Below, one piece after another: positions 40,396 to 50,112 of a DNA stretch of 64,000 nucleotides; within the stretch, counting starts at the first letter, position 1; every line of letters begins with the position of its first letter. Location of the stretch: contig NZ_NEVT01000007.1 in NCBI RefSeq assembly GCF_002261345.1, positions 400,299-464,298 on the forward strand, in the 5' to 3' direction. The position numbers and the translations under genes are program-made. Under the pieces are notes generated by a model. That model was not told the origin of the DNA and did no database searches. It saw nothing but the letters and a program-made list of their open reading frames with translations. Source of the DNA: Bordetella genomosp. 2. Its GTDB lineage: Bacteria; Pseudomonadota; Gammaproteobacteria; Burkholderiales; Burkholderiaceae_B.

Positions 40396-41427
40396 TCAGG
40401 ATTCACATACGAGCTGCACCTTGGTACTGCGCGCGCGGTCGGCGGCCAGTTCGAAGGCCTCGACCGCGCGCTCGAGCGGCAACTGCGCGCTCATCAACGG
40501 CCGCACGTCGACCCTGCGCGTGCGCAGGAACGTGACGGCCCAGTCGAATTCGATGCCGGCGCGGAACGCCCCGACGTAGTCCAGTTCGCGCGCCATGATG
40601 TCGTTGGCGGGAAACGGCATGCCCTCGGCCGGCAAGGTGCCGACCTGGACGATGCGCCCGCCGCGGCGCACGGCCGCCAGGCAGGTGCCCAGCGCTGCGG
40701 GGCTGCCGGCCGCCTCGATCGCCACGTCGGCCAGGTCGGCCAGGTCGCCCACTGCCGCGGCGTCGGCGCGTACGGCATCGTCGGCGCCCACCTGGCGCGC
40801 CATCTGCAGCGGCCGCTCGGCGATGTCGGCCACCACGATGCGCGCGGCGCCCGCCAGGCGCGCGGCCATGACGGTCATGCAGCCGATGGTGCCGCCGCCG
40901 GTGACCAGCACGGTCTTGCCCAGCAGCGACCCGGCACGATTGACGCCGTGCAGGCCGATGGACAGCGGCTCGGCGCAGGCCAGTTCGCCCAGCGAGATGT
41001 CTTCGTCGACCGGAGTGAGCTGGCGCTCGCCCATGATGAAGCGCTCGCGGAACATGCCCTGCACGTGCGGATAGACGCTGGCGCTGCCCAGGAAGCGCAT
41101 GTCGCGGCACAGGTTGTCGCGCCCGGCGCGGCAGTAGTCGCACCGGCCGCACGGATGCGAGGGATTGATGGCGACCTTCATGCCGGCGCGCACGCGCGTG
41201 ACCGCGCCGCCGGTGCGCAGCACCACCGCCGAAGCCTCGTGGCCGGGAATGAGCGGCTCGCGGATGACGAACGCGCCGACGCGCCCGTGCAGGTAATAGT
41301 GCAGGTCCGAACCGCAGATGCCGGCCGCGCCCAGCCGCAGCTCGACCTCGTGCGGCGCCAGCGGCGGCGGCTCCTCGGGTTCCAGGCGCAGGTCGCGCGC
41401 GCCGTGGATCTTGCAGGCCAGCGTCAT
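40396..41427 (-). CDS. Zinc alcohol dehydrogenase, L-idonate/L-gulonate 5-dehydrogenase type
   Basis: A 343-residue medium-chain dehydrogenase. Catalytic zinc ligands C38, H63 and E64 and the structural zinc set C93, C96, C99 and C107 are present; the NAD motif GGGTIG follows. The closest named families are IdnD and the E. coli RspB-type L-gulonate 5-dehydrogenase, which makes D-fructuronate. That product is the substrate of the UxuB-like enzyme in this operon. The ATG overlaps the regulator stop by 4 bp. Confidence 0.87.
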   Translation of the reverse strand: MTLACKIHGARDLRLEPEEPPPLAPHEVELRLGAAGICGSDLHYYLHGRVGAFVIREPLIPGHEASAVVLRTGGAVTRVRAGMKVAINPSHPCGRCDYCRAGRDNLCRDMRFLGSASVYPHVQGMFRERFIMGERQLTPVDEDISLGELACAEPLSIGLHGVNRAGSLLGKTVLVTGGGTIGCMTVMAARLAGAARIVVADIAERPLQMARQVGADDAVRADAAAVGDLADLADVAIEAAGSPAALGTCLAAVRRGGRIVQVGTLPAEGMPFPANDIMARELDYVGAFRAGIEFDWAVTFLRTRRVDVRPLMSAQLPLERAVEAFELAADRARSTKVQLVCES

Positions 41428-42128
41428 GGTTTCACCTTGTCGGCGGCGGGCGCCCAGTTGGCGGTGAGGCGGTCGTGCGAACGCGACAGGTGGTGGTGCA
41501 TGGCCTCGCGCGCGCCCGCCGCATCGCCGGCGGCGATCGCTTCGACGACGCGCCGGTGCTCGCCAATGGCGGCCTGCCAGCTGGCCGGGTTCTCGAAGTA
41601 ATCGCCCAGCTTGACCGACAGCGGGTTGTGGCGCTCGTCGAACAGCTCGCCCACCACCCGCAGCAGCACGGAATTGCCGGATATCTCGGCGATGCGCAGG
41701 TGGAACAGGCGGTCCCCCTGGATCGGCACCTGGCCGGCGGCGGCCTCTTCCTGCATGGCCTGCAGCGCCTCCCGCAGCCCGGCCACCTGGGCCGGCCGCG
41801 CCAGTTCGGCCGCCTGGGCCGCCAGCTCGCTCTCGATGAGCCGGCGCGCCCGGATGGTCTCGAGCGGGCTTTCCGCCACCACGCTGTCGGCCGCCACCCG
41901 GCTGCGCACGTAGATGCCCGATCCCATGCGCACCTCGACCAGCCCCTCGACCTCGAGCGCGATCAGCGCCTCGCGCACCGACGGGCGCGAGACGCCCAGC
42001 TTGAGCGCCAGGTCGCGCTCCGGCGGCAGGCGCGCCCCGACCGGGAATTCGCCGCCCTGGATCAGCAGCCGCAACTGATCGGCGATCTGGCGGTACAGGC
42101 GGCGCGGTTCGATGGGCTGAAAGGGCAT
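41424..42128 (-). CDS. FadR/GntR-family regulator of the sugar-acid operon
   Basis: A 234-residue FCD-type regulator. The winged helix covers about 9-75 (YRQIADQLRLLIQGGEFPVGARLPPERDL is the key part), followed by an FCD domain with H-rich metal ligands (FHLRIAEI, HRRVVEAI, HHHLSRSH). It resembles UxuR/ExuR/LgoR-like regulators that answer to hexuronates or aldonates. It is the first gene of the operon, so autoregulation is likely; a palindrome precedes it. Confidence 0.88.
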   Translation of the reverse strand: MPFQPIEPRRLYRQIADQLRLLIQGGEFPVGARLPPERDLALKLGVSRPSVREALIALEVEGLVEVRMGSGIYVRSRVAADSVVAESPLETIRARRLIESELAAQAAELARPAQVAGLREALQAMQEEAAAGQVPIQGDRLFHLRIAEISGNSVLLRVVGELFDERHNPLSVKLGDYFENPASWQAAIGEHRRVVEAIAAGDAAGAREAMHHHLSRSHDRLTANWAPAADKVKP

Positions 42129-42142
42129 ATAAGCGGCAAGAA

Positions 42143-42159
42143 GGTAAAGTGGCCTTACC
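42143..42159. promoter_or_regulatory. Candidate operator before the FadR gene
   Basis: GGTAA and TTACC flank a 7-bp centre, a dyad 14 bp upstream of the regulator start codon. The position suits autorepression by the FadR-type protein. The motif keeps the GGT-ACC core common to FadR-family sites. Confidence 0.45.
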
Positions 42160-42217
42160 AATTTGCCGCATCTTGCGCCCAAGCCTGCTTCCGTCACAAT
42201 TAGGGTTTGCGCGTAGG

Positions 42218-42226
42218 CCCCCCCCC
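42218..42226 (+). repeat. Run of nine C residues upstream of dgkA
   Basis: Nine consecutive C on the plus strand sit 80 bp before dgkA in the divergent 177-bp gap. Longer poly-C tracts cause phase variation at Bordetella fim promoters and in bvgS; whether this shorter run varies is unknown. Confidence 0.6.
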
Positions 42227-42305
42227 GGCGCGCCCGCGCCGCCACGTCGGCAATGCGAATCTGTTAAAAACGACGCGCCGAACGAACCGCCCACCTGACG
42301 CCTTC

Positions 42306-42701
42306 ATGTCCCACCATCCGCACCCCTCCCCCTACAAGAGCTCCGGCGGCCTGCGCCGCATCCTCAACGCGCTGCGCTATTCGCTGCAGGGGCTGCGCGC
42401 CGCCATCAAATACGAGGCGGCGTTCCGCCAGGAACTGGCGCTGGCGATCCTGCTGATCCCCGCCGCGTTCTTCCTGGGGCGCACCACCGACGAGGTCTTC
42501 ATCCTGATCGCCTCGGTGATCCTGGTGCTGGTGGTGGAACTGCTCAATTCGGCGATCGAGGCCGTGGCCGACGCCCTCTCGGTGGAAACCCACACCCTGC
42601 TGGGCCGGGCCAAGGACCTCGGCAGCGCGGCCGTCATGCTGATGCTGCTGTTCACCGTGGCCGTGTGGGCCGGCGTGGCGATCAGCCGCTTCTTTTTATA
42701 A
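42306..42701 (+). CDS. dgkA: Diacylglycerol kinase
   Basis: A 131-residue prokaryotic diacylglycerol kinase with three membrane helices. The family motifs EAAFRQELALAI and ELLNSAIEAVADALS (active-site Glu and Asn) are exact. It recycles diacylglycerol to phosphatidic acid during membrane-derived glucan and LPS modification. The start is ATG 42306; the upstream open frame has no coding look. Confidence 0.95.
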   Translation: MSHHPHPSPYKSSGGLRRILNALRYSLQGLRAAIKYEAAFRQELALAILLIPAAFFLGRTTDEVFILIASVILVLVVELLNSAIEAVADALSVETHTLLGRAKDLGSAAVMLMLLFTVAVWAGVAISRFFL

Positions 42702-42734
42702 GCCGGCGAACGGCTATCCCTCTATACTCGACGC

Positions 42735-44063
42735 ATGGCTAACGACTCATCCCGGCCGGCGTCCGGCCCCGCGCATCGCGTAGTCATCGTCGGCGGCGGC
42801 GCCGGCGGCCTGGAGCTGGCCGCCAAGCTGGGGCGCGCATACGGCCCGCAGTGCGTCACCCTGGTCGACAGCCGCCCCATCCACATCTGGAAGCCCTCCC
42901 TGCACGAAGCGGCGGCCGGCACCCTGGATATCTACCAGGAAGGCCTGTCGTACCTGATGCTGGCCAACCTGTGCGGCTTCACGTTCGCCCTGGGCGAACT
43001 GCAGGCGGTGGACCGCGAGCGCCGCGCGGTCCGCATCGGGCAGGTGCTCGACGCGCAGGGCGACATGGTGCTGCCGCAGCGCGAACTGCCCTACGACACC
43101 CTGGTGCTGGCGCTGGGCAGCGTGTCGAACTTCTTCAATACGCCGGGCGCCGCGCAGCACGCGGTGACGCTCGACACCACCGAGAACGCCGAGGCGTTCC
43201 GCCTGACCATGCTCAAGGCCATGGTGCAGGTGGACCAGGCCAAGGTGCGCGACCCGTCGGCCCGGCTCGACATCGTGATCGTCGGCGGCGGCGCCACCGG
43301 CGTCGAGCTGGCGGTCGAGCTGCACGAGGCCGGTGGCATCGTGGCCGCCTACGGCCTGCCCAATTTCCGGGCCGACCGCGACCTGGCCATCACCCTGGTC
43401 GAAGGCGCGCCGCGCATCCTGGCCGCCCTGCCCGAGAAGATCTCGCGCGCCGCGCACGCGCGCCTGGCCGAGCTGGGCATCCGGGTCGAGACCGACTGCC
43501 GGGTCGCCGAAGTCACCGCGCACAGCGTCAAGACCGCCGACGGCCGCGAGTTCGACGCCGCGCTGTGCATGTGGGCGGCCGGCATCCAGGGCCTGCCGCT
43601 GATGGCCGCGCTGGACATGCCGCTGAATCGCCTGGGCCAGCTGGTGGTGAACGAACGGCTGGAATCCCCCGACCCGCACATCCTGGCGCTGGGCGACTGC
43701 TGCGCCGCGCCGATGGGCGAAGGCCGCAGCGTGCCGGCCCGGGCCCAGGCCGCGCACCAGCAGGCCAGCTACCTGCGCCGCAAGATCGGCGCGCGCATCC
43801 GCGGCCAGGCCGAACCGCAGGCCCCGTATGTGTACCGCGACCACGGCTCGCTGGTTTCGCTGGGGCAGGACGCCGGGGTCGGCAGCCTGATGGGCAAGCT
43901 GGCGGGCCGCGGCCTGTTCGTCAGCGGTACACTGGCGCGCTTGATGTACATGAGCCTGCACCTGATGCACCATCACGCCGTGCTGGGCACCTGGCGCACC
44001 GCCACGCTGGCGCTGGCGCGCCTGCTCATGCGGCGCACGCACCCGCGGGTCAAACTGCACTGA
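42735..44063 (+). CDS. ndh: Type II NADH dehydrogenase / NAD(P)/FAD oxidoreductase
   Basis: A 442-residue two-dinucleotide-fold flavoprotein. [14 protein letters not shown] (about 16-29) binds FAD and a second [13 protein letters not shown] (about 179-191) binds [13 protein letters not shown] near the C-terminus closes the FAD site. The final 60 residues form amphipathic or membrane-contacting helices. It moves electrons from NADH to quinone without pumping protons. Located 33 bp after dgkA. Confidence 0.9.
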   Translation: MANDSSRPASGPAHRVVIVGGGAGGLELAAKLGRAYGPQCVTLVDSRPIHIWKPSLHEAAAGTLDIYQEGLSYLMLANLCGFTFALGELQAVDRERRAVRIGQVLDAQGDMVLPQRELPYDTLVLALGSVSNFFNTPGAAQHAVTLDTTENAEAFRLTMLKAMVQVDQAKVRDPSARLDIVIVGGGATGVELAVELHEAGGIVAAYGLPNFRADRDLAITLVEGAPRILAALPEKISRAAHARLAELGIRVETDCRVAEVTAHSVKTADGREFDAALCMWAAGIQGLPLMAALDMPLNRLGQLVVNERLESPDPHILALGDCCAAPMGEGRSVPARAQAAHQQASYLRRKIGARIRGQAEPQAPYVYRDHGSLVSLGQDAGVGSLMGKLAGRGLFVSGTLARLMYMSLHLMHHHAVLGTWRTATLALARLLMRRTHPRVKLH

Positions 44064-44067
44064 ATCC

Positions 44068-44886
44068 ATGACTTTCATTCAAAAACTCGAACAAGCCTGG
44101 GCGGCCGGCAACACCTTGCTGCAGGTCGGCCTCGACCCGGACCCGCAGCGCTTTCCGCGCGAACTGGACGGCAAGCCCGACGCCATCTTCCAGTTCTGCC
44201 GCGAGATCGTCGACGCCACCGCGCCGTTCGCCTGCAGCTTCAAGCCGCAGATCGCCTATTTCGCCGCGCATCGCGCCGAAGACCAGCTCGAGGCCCTGTG
44301 CGAGCACATCCGCACGCATCATCCCGGCCTGCCCATCGTGCTGGACGCCAAGCGCGGCGACATCGGCTCGACCGCCGAGCATTACGCGCGCGAAGCCTAC
44401 GAACGCTACGGCGCGCACGCCCTGACGGTCAGCCCGTACATGGGGCTGGATTCCGTCGAACCCTACCTGGGCTGGAAAGACCGCGGCGTGATCGTGCTGT
44501 GCCGCACCTCGAACCCTGGCGGCTCGGACCTGCAGTTCCTGAAGCTGGACGACGGCGAGCCGCTGTACCTGCGGGTGGCCGGCCTGGTGGCCGACAAATG
44601 GAACGCCGACGGCCAATGCGGCCTGGTGGTCGGCGCCACCTTCCCCAACGAACTGGCCGCGGTGCGGCAGCGCATCGGCGATGCCGTGCCGCTGCTGGTG
44701 CCGGGCATCGGCGCGCAGGGCGGCGACATCACCGCCACCGTGAACGCCGGCCGCAACGCGGCCGGCACCGGCATGATGATCAATTCGTCGCGCGCCATCC
44801 TGTATGCCAGCGGCGCCGACGACTGGCGCCAGGCGGCGGCCGACGCGGCGCGCGGGCTGCGCGACGCGATCAACGCGGTCCGGTAG
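44068..44886 (+). CDS. pyrF: Orotidine 5'-phosphate decarboxylase (long form)
   Basis: A 272-residue type 2 PyrF. The catalytic [15 protein letters not shown] segment (about 92-106) supplies the Lys-Asp network; PGIGAQGGD binds phosphate. It makes UMP in de novo pyrimidine synthesis. It begins 4 bp after the dehydrogenase stop and ends convergently 36 bp from pncC with GC-rich dyads between. Confidence 0.96.
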   Translation: MTFIQKLEQAWAAGNTLLQVGLDPDPQRFPRELDGKPDAIFQFCREIVDATAPFACSFKPQIAYFAAHRAEDQLEALCEHIRTHHPGLPIVLDAKRGDIGSTAEHYAREAYERYGAHALTVSPYMGLDSVEPYLGWKDRGVIVLCRTSNPGGSDLQFLKLDDGEPLYLRVAGLVADKWNADGQCGLVVGATFPNELAAVRQRIGDAVPLLVPGIGAQGGDITATVNAGRNAAGTGMMINSSRAILYASGADDWRQAAADAARGLRDAINAVR

Positions 44887-44922
44887 CAGGGCCGGTTGCT
44901 TCGGGCCGGCCGGGAATCGGCC

Positions 44923-45492
44923 TTAGGGCCGGCTGCGGTTGACCGGCTCGCCGATCAGCTCCAGCAGGCCGCGCAGCGCATAGACCACCGACCCCTGGCG
45001 GACCTGGGCGCGGTCGCCCGGAAACACCTGCGTGAAGGCGCGCGAGGTGATGCCGTCGGCGCCGCGCATGGCGAAGCCGAAGCACACCATGCCCACCGGC
45101 TTGCCCGGCGTGGCGCCGCCGGGACCGGCAATGCCGGTGGTCGAGGCGGCGATCTGCATGCCGGAGCTGGCCAGCAGCACGCCATTGGCCATTTCCAGGG
45201 CGACCGCCTCGCTGACGGCGCCGTAGCGGTCCAAGGTGTCGGCCGACACGCCGAGTTCCGCCACCTTGGCGGCATTGCTGTAGGTGACAAAGCCGCGCTC
45301 GAACCATGCGCTGGAGCCGGCCACGGCGGTGACGGCGCCGGCCAGCAGGCCGCCGGTGCAGGACTCGGCGGTGCCCATGACCCAGCCGCGGCGCTGCAGG
45401 GCCGCCCCCAGGCGTTCGGCCAGGCCCAGGGCCTGGGCCTGCGACAGCGAGGCCGGCGCCAGCCCCGGCACGGGCTTGTGCTGCGTACTCAT
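44923..45492 (-). CDS. pncC: Nicotinamide-nucleotide amidohydrolase (CinA C-terminal type)
   Basis: A 189-residue stand-alone CinA C-terminal domain. TAESCTGGLLAGAVTAVAGSS and TTGIAGPGGATPGKPVG are the family active-site motifs. It hydrolyses NMN to nicotinate mononucleotide in pyridine nucleotide recycling. The ATG overlaps the pgpA stop by 4 bp; it is the last gene in the ribBA operon. Confidence 0.93.
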   Translation of the reverse strand: MSTQHKPVPGLAPASLSQAQALGLAERLGAALQRRGWVMGTAESCTGGLLAGAVTAVAGSSAWFERGFVTYSNAAKVAELGVSADTLDRYGAVSEAVALEMANGVLLASSGMQIAASTTGIAGPGGATPGKPVGMVCFGFAMRGADGITSRAFTQVFPGDRAQVRQGSVVYALRGLLELIGEPVNRSRP

Positions 45493-46031
45493 GCGAAGAC
45501 TCCCAGGCGCACGACGATCGCCATGACCAGCAAGGCGTAGGCGGCCGCCACGATGTCGTCCCACATGACACCGAAGCCGCCCTTGACCTTGGCATCAAAG
45601 TATTTGATGGGCGGCGGCTTGGCAATATCGAACAGGCGGAACAGCCCGAACGCCAGCAACTGCGCGGCGAAGGTGTCGGGCGTGAGCCACAGCACCAGCC
45701 AGAAGGCCACCATCTCGTCCCACACGATGCCGACGTGGTCATGCACCTGCAGTTCGCGGGCCACGCGCTGGCACGCCCAGCAGCCGTAGGCGAACGCCAC
45801 CGCCAGGAAGATCGCCAGCGCCAGGTCGGAGGCGGCCGGCGCGGCGGCGACCCAGATCAACCATGCCAGCAGCGTGCCCCAGGTGCCCGAGGCGGGCCGC
45901 AGCAGGCCGCTGCCAAAGCCGAAGGCGATCAGGCGGCCGGGGCCGTGCGTCACCCAGCGCGCCGGGGGGAAGGTCACGCGCGCCCGGGCGCTCATGGACG
46001 GAGAGGACGAATCGCCGGAGGATGAGGACAT
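45489..46031 (-). CDS. pgpA: Phosphatidylglycerophosphatase A
   Basis: A 180-residue membrane phosphatase with about four helices. FGSGLLRPASGTWGTL and GIVWDEMVAFW are PgpA signatures, with the acidic residues for Mg binding. It makes phosphatidylglycerol from its phosphate. It begins 2 bp after the thiL stop, within the same operon. Confidence 0.94.
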   Translation of the reverse strand: MSSSSGDSSSPSMSARARVTFPPARWVTHGPGRLIAFGFGSGLLRPASGTWGTLLAWLIWVAAAPAASDLALAIFLAVAFAYGCWACQRVARELQVHDHVGIVWDEMVAFWLVLWLTPDTFAAQLLAFGLFRLFDIAKPPPIKYFDAKVKGGFGVMWDDIVAAAYALLVMAIVVRLGVFA

Positions 46032-46033
46032 GG

Positions 46034-47011
46034 TCAGGAAGCCAGGAAATGGTCGAAGCCGCGCGGCAGGTCGGCAAGGGGCCGGCCATCGGCATCGGCC
46101 ACCACGATGCCGGGGCGCGGGTCGACGCGGCCGATGGGCGTCACCGGCACGCCGGCGGCGGCCGCGGCGGCCCGCACCCGCTCGCGATCGCCGGGCGCGG
46201 CGGTGAAACACAGTTCGTAGACGTCGCCGCCGCCCAGCACGGCGCGCGATACCGTCGCGGCCGGCAGGCCGCGCAGCGCCGGGGCGACCGGCAGCGTCTC
46301 GTACGCCAAGTGGGCGCCGACCCCGCTGGCCTCGAGCACATGCGCCAGGTCCTGCAGCAGGCCGTCGGAAATATCGATGGCGGCGCGGGCCAGCCCGCCC
46401 AGCGCCTGCCCCAGCGCCACGCGCGGCTCGGGCCACTCGAGCGCGCGGCGCGTGGCGGCGAGCCGCTGCGGATCGGCGGGCAGCTGGCCATCGAGCAGGC
46501 GGTAGGCGACATCGGCCGCGCCCAGCGCGCCCGATACCCAGATATCGTCGCCGGCGCGCGCGGCATCGCGGCGCAGCGCGCGCTCCGGCGCGACCGCGCC
46601 GAACACGGTGACGCTGATGGCAAGGTCATGCGGGCTGCGGGTGGTGTCGCCGCCCATCAGCGGGCAGCCGTGCCGGTCGGCCAGGCCGTGGAAGCCTTGG
46701 GCGAAGCCGGCCAGCCAGGATTCGCTGGCCTGCGGCAGGGCCAGCCCCAGCACGCAGCCGATCGGGCGGGCGCCCATGGCGGCCAGGTCCGACAGGTTGA
46801 CGGCCAGCGCCTTGTGCCCCAGCGCCGCGGGATCCACGTCCGGGAAGAAGTGGCGGCCCTGGATGAGCAGGTCGGTGCTGGTGGCGATATGCATGCCGGC
46901 CGGCGCCGGGAACAGCGCGCAATCGTCGCCCACCCCCAGCATGCCGGCCGGCGCCGGCCGGGTGAAGTAACGCGCGATCAGGTCGAATTCGGACGCCAAG
47001 ATGGTCTCCAT
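46034..47011 (-). CDS. thiL: Thiamine-monophosphate kinase
   Basis: A 325-residue ThiL of the AIR-synthase superfamily. GVGDDCALF (about 27-35), TSTDLLIQGRHFF, NLSDLAAMGA and AIDISDGLLQDL mark the Mg-ATP and substrate sites. It phosphorylates thiamine monophosphate to the cofactor. I chose ATG 47011 (METILASEFDLI); the upstream extension is not family-like. Confidence 0.95.
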   Translation of the reverse strand: METILASEFDLIARYFTRPAPAGMLGVGDDCALFPAPAGMHIATSTDLLIQGRHFFPDVDPAALGHKALAVNLSDLAAMGARPIGCVLGLALPQASESWLAGFAQGFHGLADRHGCPLMGGDTTRSPHDLAISVTVFGAVAPERALRRDAARAGDDIWVSGALGAADVAYRLLDGQLPADPQRLAATRRALEWPEPRVALGQALGGLARAAIDISDGLLQDLAHVLEASGVGAHLAYETLPVAPALRGLPAATVSRAVLGGGDVYELCFTAAPGDRERVRAAAAAAGVPVTPIGRVDPRPGIVVADADGRPLADLPRGFDHFLAS

Positions 47012-47054
47012 GCCGGCGCGCGGGCGGACGCCGGCCGGCCCGCCCCGGCGCGGG

Positions 47055-47567
47055 TCAACTCTGGCGGCGTTGCGCCGCCGCGGCCCGCACCTCGTCCGCG
47101 CGGACATCGGCGGCCAGTTTGTCGAGCACCCCGTTGACGAACTTGAAGCCGTCGGTGCCGCCGAACGATTTGGCCAGTTCGACCGCCTCGTTGATGGCGA
47201 CCTTGTAGGGCACTTCGAGGTGGTGCGCCAGCTCGTAGCTGCCGATCAGCAGGATGCCGTGCTCGACCGGCGAGAGCTCGTCGAGCGGACGGTCGATATA
47301 CGGCGTGAAGCGTTCGCGCAGGCCGGGGGCCTCGCGCAGCACGCCGTGCAGCAGCGTCTTGAACCACTGCGCGTCGGCTTCGGAGAAATCGTCGGCATCG
47401 CGCAGGTGCGCGTCGATTTCGCCGGCGTCCTGCGTGCCCTCGCCGCCGCGCAGCAGCCAGGCGTACACGCCCTGCAGCGCGAACTCGCGGGCGCGGCGGC
47501 GCGCGCTGCGGGCGCTGGCGCGCGCCTGCGCCGCGCTATCAGCGGCGGTCGTCTTCTTCGTCGTCAA
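47055..47567 (-). CDS. nusB: Transcription antitermination factor NusB
   Basis: A NusB of about 170 residues. [16 protein letters not shown] and [15 protein letters not shown], then [11 protein letters not shown], are the family core. It pairs with NusE (S10) at boxA for rRNA antitermination. The start is TTG at 47567, which lies inside the ribH coding end and gives a 29-bp out-of-frame overlap. No ATG occurs before the conserved region, so an alternative codon is needed. Confidence 0.92.
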   Translation of the reverse strand: MTTKKTTAADSAAQARASARSARRRAREFALQGVYAWLLRGGEGTQDAGEIDAHLRDADDFSEADAQWFKTLLHGVLREAPGLRERFTPYIDRPLDELSPVEHGILLIGSYELAHHLEVPYKVAINEAVELAKSFGGTDGFKFVNGVLDKLAADVRADEVRAAAAQRRQS

Positions 47568-48057
47568 AATCTTCGTCCTCGTCTTCGTCGTCTTCTTCGG
47601 GCTCGAGCGCCGCCACCAGGTTGGCCATCTCGACGGCCGTCTGGGCGCAGTCGCGGCCCTTGCCCGCGGCGCGGGCCTGCGCCTGCTCGTCAGTATCGAC
47701 GGTCAGGACGCCGTTGGCCACCGGAATGCCGGTTTCCAGGGAAATGCGGGAAATCGCCCGCGCCATCTCGTTGCTGACCACCTCGAAATGATAGGTCTCT
47801 CCGCGGATGACCGCCCCCAGGGCGATGAGCGCGTCGAATTCGAAGGTTTCGGCCATGTGCGACAGCGCCACGCCCAGTTCGAGCGCGCCGGGCACCGAGA
47901 CGACCATGATGTCGCGCTCGTCCACGCCCATCTCGCCCAGTTGCTGCAGGCAGGCGTCCAGCTCGGCCTGGCCGATTTCCTCGTTGAAGCGGGCGCGCAC
48001 GATGCCGATGTGCAGCCCTTCGCCGTTCAGGTCGGGGGTAAGGATGTAAGGATTCAT
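47539..48057 (-). CDS. ribH: 6,7-dimethyl-8-ribityllumazine synthase
   Basis: A 172-residue lumazine synthase. [27 protein letters not shown] (catalytic His) and NGVLTVDT are exact family motifs. It makes the riboflavin precursor. The tail is unusually acidic, with about twenty Glu/Asp-rich residues after residue 150. The ATG overlaps the ribBA stop by 4 bp. Confidence 0.95.
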   Translation of the reverse strand: MNPYILTPDLNGEGLHIGIVRARFNEEIGQAELDACLQQLGEMGVDERDIMVVSVPGALELGVALSHMAETFEFDALIALGAVIRGETYHFEVVSNEMARAISRISLETGIPVANGVLTVDTDEQAQARAAGKGRDCAQTAVEMANLVAALEPEEDDEDEDEDFDDEEDDRR

Positions 48058-49244
48058 GTGTCGGCCTTGGTCTGGGTGGCGGGGGTGGAGGGGTCGCAAT
48101 CGTAACCTGTAATGGTGAGCGAGAAGCCGGCCATGCTGGGCATTTTGCGCGGGCGCGCCAGCAGCCGCATGCGGCCGACGTTCAGGTCGCGCAGGATCTG
48201 CGCGCCGATGCCGTAGGTGCGCAGCCCGTAGCGGTCGCCGTCGCGGCTGGCCTGGCGGGGGTCGGGCTCGGCCCAGCTGGCGATCTGCTGGAACAGGTGC
48301 TCGGTGGACGATTGGCAGTTCATCAGCACCACCACCCCGGCCGGCGACTCGGCGATGGCGCGCAGCGCGCGGCCCACGCCCCAGCTGTGCGCGGTGGCGC
48401 CGGTGTCGAGCGCGTCGAGGATGGAGGCCGGCTCGTGCACCCGCACCAGGGTCTCGGCCTGCGGGTCGATGGCGCCGTGCACCAGCGCCAGGTGGGCCGA
48501 ACCGCTGGCGGTGTCCTTGTAGGCCACGGCGCGGAACTCGCCCCAGGCGGTGTGCATGGGGCGCTCGCCCACGCGCTGCACGACCGATTCGTGTTCGCTG
48601 CGGTACTGGATGAGGTCGGCGATGGTGCCGATCTTCAGGTCGTGCTGGCGCGCGAACCGGACCAGGTCGGGCAGGCGCGCCATGGTGCCGTCGGGGTTGA
48701 GGATCTCGCAGATGACGGCGGCCGGCGTCAGGCCCGCCATGGCGGTGAGGTCGCAGCCGGCCTCGGTGTGGCCGGCGCGCACCAGCACGCCGCCGGGCAC
48801 CGCCCGCACCGGGAAGATGTGGCCGGGCTGGACCAGGTCGCTGGGCTTGGCGTCGCGCGCCACCGCCACGCGGATGGTGTGGGCGCGGTCGGCCGCCGAG
48901 ATGCCGGTCTCGACGCCCTCGGCGGCCTCGATCGACTGGGTGAAGTTGGTGCCGTAGCGGGTGCCGTTGCGGCTGGCCATGAGCGGCAGGTCGAGCTGGC
49001 GGCAGCGTTCTTCAGTGAGAGTCAGGCACACCAGGCCGCGGCCGTGGGTGACCATGAAATTGATGGCCTCGGGCGTCACGAACTCGGCGGCCATGACCAG
49101 GTCGCCCTCGTTCTCGCGGTCTTCTTCGTCGACCAGGATGACGATGCGGCCGGCGCGCAGTTCGGCGATGATCTCGGCCACCGAGGCGATGCCGAAGGAT
49201 TCCGGGGCGGAGCCGGGTGCGATGGAGGCGAGCGGGGCGGACAT
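48054..49244 (-). CDS. ribBA: 3,4-dihydroxy-2-butanone 4-phosphate synthase with degenerate GTP cyclohydrolase II domain
   Basis: A 396-residue RibBA-like fusion. The N-terminal DHBP synthase (about 18-215) keeps [10 protein letters not shown] (39-48), THGRGLVCL (66-74), and [10 protein letters not shown] (156-165). The C-terminal part keeps the RibA fold outline but lacks the zinc cysteines and the catalytic QEGRG-type loop (VRVHEPA, then MNCQSSTEH). A separate functional ribA is therefore needed elsewhere. First gene of the rib-nusB-thiL-pgpA-pncC operon. Confidence 0.92.
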   Translation of the reverse strand: MSAPLASIAPGSAPESFGIASVAEIIAELRAGRIVILVDEEDRENEGDLVMAAEFVTPEAINFMVTHGRGLVCLTLTEERCRQLDLPLMASRNGTRYGTNFTQSIEAAEGVETGISAADRAHTIRVAVARDAKPSDLVQPGHIFPVRAVPGGVLVRAGHTEAGCDLTAMAGLTPAAVICEILNPDGTMARLPDLVRFARQHDLKIGTIADLIQYRSEHESVVQRVGERPMHTAWGEFRAVAYKDTASGSAHLALVHGAIDPQAETLVRVHEPASILDALDTGATAHSWGVGRALRAIAESPAGVVVLMNCQSSTEHLFQQIASWAEPDPRQASRDGDRYGLRTYGIGAQILRDLNVGRMRLLARPRKMPSMAGFSLTITGYDCDPSTPATQTKADT

Positions 49245-49279
49245 GGGATCTGCAGACAGGCGGGAAAACGTTGATTTTA

Positions 49280-49294
49280 CCGCCCCTGGGGCGG
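49280..49294 (-). terminator. Short hairpin after the FadR gene / before ribBA
   Basis: CCGCCCC and GGGGCGG pair around a single central base, followed on the minus strand by TAAAATCAACGTTTT. It may weakly terminate the upstream regulator transcript before ribBA starts 36 bp further on. Confidence 0.4.
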
Positions 49295-49305
49295 GCCGGG
49301 CCGGG

Positions 49306-50079
49306 TCAGTCGCCGAACAGGTTCTTGCGGATCAGCACCAGGTGCTCGGTGATCAGCCTGCGCGACTCGTCCAGGTCGCGGTTCTTGAGCGCCTCGACGA
49401 TGGCGCGGTGCTGCGCCATGTACTGGCGATGGCGCTCGGGCGTGTAACTGCGCTCTTTCAGGACCCCCCAGCCGCCGTCCGTGCGGGCCTTGCCGACCAG
49501 GTCCATGATGTGGATGAAGAAGGAATTGTGCGTGGCCACCGCGAACAGCCGGTGCAGTTCGTGGTCCAGCTGCTCGAATTCAGCCATGGTGCGGGCCTGC
49601 TCGGCCCGCCGCAGGCACTGCTCCATGGCCAGGAAGTCGTCGGCGCGCGCGTTGCGCACGATCAGTTCCGGCAGCAGGGGCTCGATGTACAGGCGGGCTT
49701 CCAGCAGCTCGGCCGGGCTGGCCAGCCGGGGCAGGCCGGCCGGCGCGGCCAGGCCGTCGGCCACCGGCTGCACGAACGTGCCGCTGCCGCGCACGCTGAC
49801 GACGCGGCCTTCGGATTCCAGTTGCTTGAGCGCCCGGCGCACGGTGCCGCGCGAGATGCCGAATTGCTCGGCCAGCGCGCGCTCGGCCGGCAGCCGGGCC
49901 CCGGGCGGCAGCGCACCGCTCGCGAGCTGTTCGCCAAGGGCCTGCAGGAACCGCCCGGCCGCCTGCGAGCCGGAGGGCGCGAAGGCCGCCGCGGAGCCCT
50001 CCGGACGCGCCGGATCTGCCGCCGGGGCGCCCTGCGTGCGGTGTTGCTCGAGCGCGGACGAGAGCACCTGGCTGCTCAT
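49306..50079 (-). CDS. FadR/GntR-family regulator of the molybdenum hydroxylase operon
   Basis: A 257-residue FCD-type regulator with an unusual N-terminal extension of about 40 Ala/Pro/Ser-rich residues before the winged helix (about 42-108, [24 protein letters not shown]). The FCD domain has [12 protein letters not shown] and HRAIVEAL metal-site histidines. It is transcribed in the same direction as, and downstream of, the five-gene catabolic operon, so it is the obvious regulator candidate. Confidence 0.87.
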   Translation of the reverse strand: MSSQVLSSALEQHRTQGAPAADPARPEGSAAAFAPSGSQAAGRFLQALGEQLASGALPPGARLPAERALAEQFGISRGTVRRALKQLESEGRVVSVRGSGTFVQPVADGLAAPAGLPRLASPAELLEARLYIEPLLPELIVRNARADDFLAMEQCLRRAEQARTMAEFEQLDHELHRLFAVATHNSFFIHIMDLVGKARTDGGWGVLKERSYTPERHRQYMAQHRAIVEALKNRDLDESRRLITEHLVLIRKNLFGD

Positions 50080-50112
50080 GGCATTTCACACGGGATGGCT
50101 GGTGTTCCTGGG

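Noticed and set aside
49245..49305. FMN riboswitch before ribBA
   Set aside because: Only 61 bp separate ribBA from the previous gene and none of the conserved FMN-box sequence is seen.
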